DNA from: Hyaloperonospora brassicae
Lineage: Eukaryota; Oomycota; Peronosporomycetes; Peronosporales; Peronosporaceae
Direction: 5' to 3'
NCBI GenBank assembly: GCA_947650285.1
Contig: CANTFL010000482.1
Coordinates: 62,001-126,000 of the forward strand
DNA: 64,000 nucleotides
Shown: piece by piece, positions 61,300 through 64,000 of the stretch
Numbering within the stretch: the stretch's first letter is position 1
How the letters are laid out: each line of letters opens with the position of its first letter
The notes under the pieces: generated by a model
Told to the model about the DNA's origin: nothing
Database searches by the model: none
The model's input: the letters and a program-made list of their open reading frames with translations, nothing else
Translations under genes and position numbers: made by a program

Positions 61300-62600
61300 T
61301 CTGCTTGGATTAGCTCAATCATAGCACGAGATGGACACCGGCGCAGGTCGTGACCAGGTTTGTGGAAGTGACTTAAATTTCTGCTACCACAATGCCTCTC
61401 AGTAATTCCATACCCCGAATGTTGACGCTTTGAAGTATTTTGGTATGTCCGATTGCGTGACGTCGTTTATAGGATGCGGAACGGAGACAGGATACCAGAA
61501 ACACCTGCATTGGGGCTGTTGGCGTCGCCGAGATTATCCAGATGCAATTGGTCTGAAAAATCGCTAACTACGATTGACCTTTTGTCGTCGATGTGTCCGC
61601 AGATAAAATGCGCGCATGGCATGCCATGAACCTTTACATGGTATCAGGTACATTCCTTGAGTTTTTCCGATCGATCTATAGCAGGTGATGCTTTTTAGCA
61701 GAATTAACACGTAACTAGGGATTTTGCGAGCAGTTTCAAACATATCTCGCCAGGTAAGTTTGTGAGTATTTCGACTCTCTGCTTTGCCATCATTTCACCA
61801 ATTATTTTGATATTATAATCGATACCTCGGGTAATTTGTCTGTAGACGTTGAGAAGTGTACCACTTGCGCTGTTAATATAAATCTCTTATATTCTTGTAG
61901 TGCGCTCCTGCAGCGGGCGATGTGACCGTATGTCCAAAATGTTGGTTTGGTCAATGCTGAATGATGCCCAGTGATGGCGAAGAGGAAACTTGTTTTTGTA
62001 AAGATGTGCGATAGTGTTGCAGTCCTGTTTAAAATTAATAATGTTTAACATAGATGTTGATTCAATGTAAGTAGCGAAAATATATTATTTCACACCGCAA
62101 TTGTAGGTAGCTGCTGTCAAACCTCCATTATAGTTTTTTCTTTAGGCGCATAAACAATAGCCTTCCAGTGTGACATGAAGGCTGTCCAGCCCTCTTCGAC
62201 GGCATCCATAAAATTTAGTCTGCATCGGGTGATAATGTTGGCGCGATGTAAAATCTGCATATATTTATTAATGCGTGAGACCACTTCCCCGCGATTGCGT
62301 TTATGAGTCCAAGGTCGCAATCAACGACAAAATTCGTTGGATGCCACGGGATAATCCCGTAGATCTCATATATCATCCAATCATGATCCACCAATTCCTG
62401 ACCGTCCATAAATCCTACTGCAGCAGTAAAATTTTGGTTAGTACTAGCAAGTACAACAACATGAAGGAGCAAAAAGCTGTAGGCATTTGTCTTGTAGGTG
62501 CATTCAATCATAAACAATTTGAGATGAAAACATCTGTAGCCCTTAGTCTCTTCTGGCAGAATTAGGGTCATCATCAACTAGGAACGTAACCTGATTTCAG
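61300..62600 (-). pseudogene. Mutator-like (MULE) transposase, decayed
   Basis: The best frame is 62,577-62,215: FMIECTYKTNAYSFLLLHVV (MULE core start, with Glu where the first catalytic Asp is usual), ASTNQNFTAAVGFMDGQE and VVDCDLGLINAI (second Asp). It passes into the 62,320-62,117 frame with RINKYMQILHR and GWTAFMSHWKAIVYAP. Further down come a TTRI...INSASGTLLNVYRQI stretch (about 61,870) and YHVKVHGMPCAHFI (61,640-61,606), the Cys-His end of a SWIM zinc finger. Several stops separate the parts. No terminal inverted repeats were found. Stray coding-like text continues to about 61,200. Confidence 0.7.
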
Positions 62601-62867
62601 CGACGACAGAATTAGTATTAACAATACTTACCGTAGCAGTGGCAGCAGCAGTAATGGAACGGACGTAGTGCTCATCATTATGCCTTGGGCAATGAATGAT
62701 TTCTTTTTGGATTGTCGTGGCCTAACCATGGTACGGGTGCATTTCTACTTTGCTTAATCTGTATTATTCGAATTGACTTGGCCTAAATGTGATACCATAG
62801 TTGTCATAGGAACATTAAGTCGAATGGATAGGCTCCGGTGTATTAAGTGATATGGCCCTGTGTATAT

Positions 62868-63189
62868 TGTAACGGGGCTAGAATAATTCGTTCCTTACCT
62901 TACACTATTGTTTTGAGGAAGCTCAAAACTCAAGTCTTTGGCGTTTAGTATTTTTGACTCTGTTCATATTTTTGTCTTTTAATTCATCCTAATTACGAAT
63001 GGTTCCCTTGGACTCATGGGAACCACTCAATCTACGTGCCTATATCTTACTAGCTAATAATGGTGCCTAGTACACTAAATTAGCTAAAAGATACGACGTG
63101 CTACTTTCGCTACTATGAAAGAAACACCCATACTTAAGTAACATGTAAACTTAATCGAAACTACTTATGTAACGGGGTAACCCATTACA
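62868..63189 (-). repeat. LTR of a third Gypsy element (Gypsy-3), probably its 3' LTR
   Basis: It starts TGTAACGGGGCTAG and ends in TGTAACGGGGTAACCCATTACA-type sequence, cut by the right end at 63,189. Next to it, read on the minus strand, lies a purine tract (AAGAAGGGGTTGA), as in Gypsy-1. There is no TGG primer-binding start, which favours the 3' LTR of a minus-strand element extending beyond 64,000. The second LTR is outside the window. Confidence 0.65.
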
Positions 63190-63264
63190 TCAACCCCTTC
63201 TTAAGACAGCACTCACGAACCGTGAGTGCTCAACCACAAGACCCAACGACGCACAAGCCAAACG

Positions 63265-63960
63265 ATGACTGAAGACGCAGACGCCAACACCACAGCACTC
63301 CCGCGCATAATCAGCGGGAGTTTAGTAAACCACGTGATGGATCAGCATCTGATCCCTTGAGCACTGTACGACTTGTCCGGAGCTCAAGCTCCGGACTCTC
63401 TCGAAACGATACAGGACTACTTCCGGCGTTTCCGTGGGTTGCGAGAGAAGACTCTTGATGGCATCTCGTACGAGTCGCTCCATCGGTCTTGGTGCGCGTT
63501 CATCCGGCGGTGGAACCGGATGCTTGAAAACGGAAGAAACTTTCAGCAGTGGCTGGCCAATTGCGATGATATCCAGGCCACTCATACAATCGGTGCACTG
63601 CGCGAGAAGATCTGCGAAAACGCGTGGAACGTAGATCGACTCTGCTACGTTCACGTACGCGAATCTTGTTACTCTTATGACTCGATGCCTCTTCCAACTC
63701 GCGAGTCTTGGCAACGACAGGTCGCTGAGTATCCAATCAGCGAGTATGAACAGCTCTGGATCGGACGGTATGGGCGCAGCTTTATGGAGCGCAAGACTGC
63801 GGTTAATCGTGGCGCGTCACGCTGGCGACACCACTTGCGTTCCCGAGATCGTGTTGCCATGCGCTCTCCACGACGTTTTCGTTCGCGTGATCGTGGCGAT
63901 ACACGTTCGCCGCGACGTTATCGTCGTCGCTCGTCATCTAGTCGTCGTGGTGACGTTTGA
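63265..63960 (+). CDS. Unrecognised ORF beside the Gypsy-3 LTR, one premature TGA
   Basis: From the ATG at 63,265 (76 bp past the LTR) the frame runs 231 codons to a TGA at 63,960, broken only by a TGA at 63,358-63,360. After that stop 199 codons are open (first ATG-less start at 63,373). The protein has an N-terminal half with many aromatic residues (ETIQDYFRRFRGLREKTL, SWCAFIRRWNRMLENGRNF), a Cys/Tyr-rich middle and a C-terminal Arg/Ser-rich tail of repeated RSRDR and RSPRR units, as in nucleic-acid binding proteins. I do not recognise the family. By position it corresponds to the antisense ORFs of Gypsy-1 and Gypsy-2. If the LTR were a 5' LTR it would instead be a gag-like gene. Confidence 0.55.
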
Positions 63961-64000
63961 CCACGACGTTCTTGCAATAACTTTTGATCCCGTAGTCGTG

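Noticed and set aside
62868..63189. Reading the Gypsy-3 LTR as a 5' LTR with 63,265-63,960 as gag
   Set aside because: No TGG primer-binding start follows the LTR, while a minus-strand purine tract does; kept as the alternative because the rest of the element is outside the window.
1..64000. CRISPR array or prokaryotic operon
   Set aside because: Repeats present are LTRs, minisatellite or satellite types without spacer structure; there are no ribosome binding sites or operons, and the element families are eukaryotic.

Overview
The window looks like a gene-poor, repeat-dominated piece of an oomycete genome (Peronosporales type: Phytophthora or downy mildew). This rests on family recognition: Ty3/Gypsy elements with LTR ends of the form TGTAACGGGG...TTACA, a pogo-like DDE transposase with an MDETHFV motif, a non-LTR retrotransposon with a GLAVPCVWTEL-like block, and a decayed effector-like gene with a signal peptide. 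No search could be run, so the genus is not resolved. I found no intact host housekeeping gene. Nearly all coding signal belongs to mobile elements, and almost all of it is broken.

Layout. 1-870: an interspersed repeat and a GATC-dense tandem array, with a relative at 15.5-16.8 kb. 2.4-3.9 kb: a GC-richer block with a 21-bp minisatellite. 3.9-9.0 kb: AT-rich, nothing recognised. 9,011-12,309: a complete but dead pogo-like DNA transposon with inverted ends, TA flanks and a decayed transposase. 12.3-26 kb: AT-rich with few landmarks (a tRNA-like SINE candidate, an AT microsatellite). 26-29.3 kb: a minus-strand non-LTR retrotransposon relic (reverse transcriptase to RNase H), with probable upstream parts to about 34 kb. 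34,460-43,056: Gypsy-1 on the minus strand, with both LTRs, gag, protease, RT, RNase H and integrase remnants, and a tRNA-Gly(CCC)-like gene in its leader. 44.8-45.1 kb: a frameshifted secreted effector-like relic. 45,343-49,709: a Copia element on the minus strand with a perfect 5-bp target duplication. 51,244 to about 58,745: Gypsy-2 on the plus strand, older by LTR divergence. 61.3-62.6 kb: a Mutator-like (MULE) transposase relic. 62,868-63,189: an LTR of a third Gypsy element that runs off the right edge.

The most interesting pattern is shared by all three Gypsy elements. A separate reading frame lies on the strand opposite to pol and begins close to the 3' LTR: fragments from 34.9 to 36.6 kb in Gypsy-1, 58.2 to 56.9 kb in Gypsy-2, and an almost intact 63,265-63,960 frame in Gypsy-3. 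The encoded proteins are not recognised. They show acidic, Cys-rich, coiled-coil or Arg/Ser-rich stretches. This suggests that a convergent antisense gene is a regular part of these oomycete Gypsy elements.
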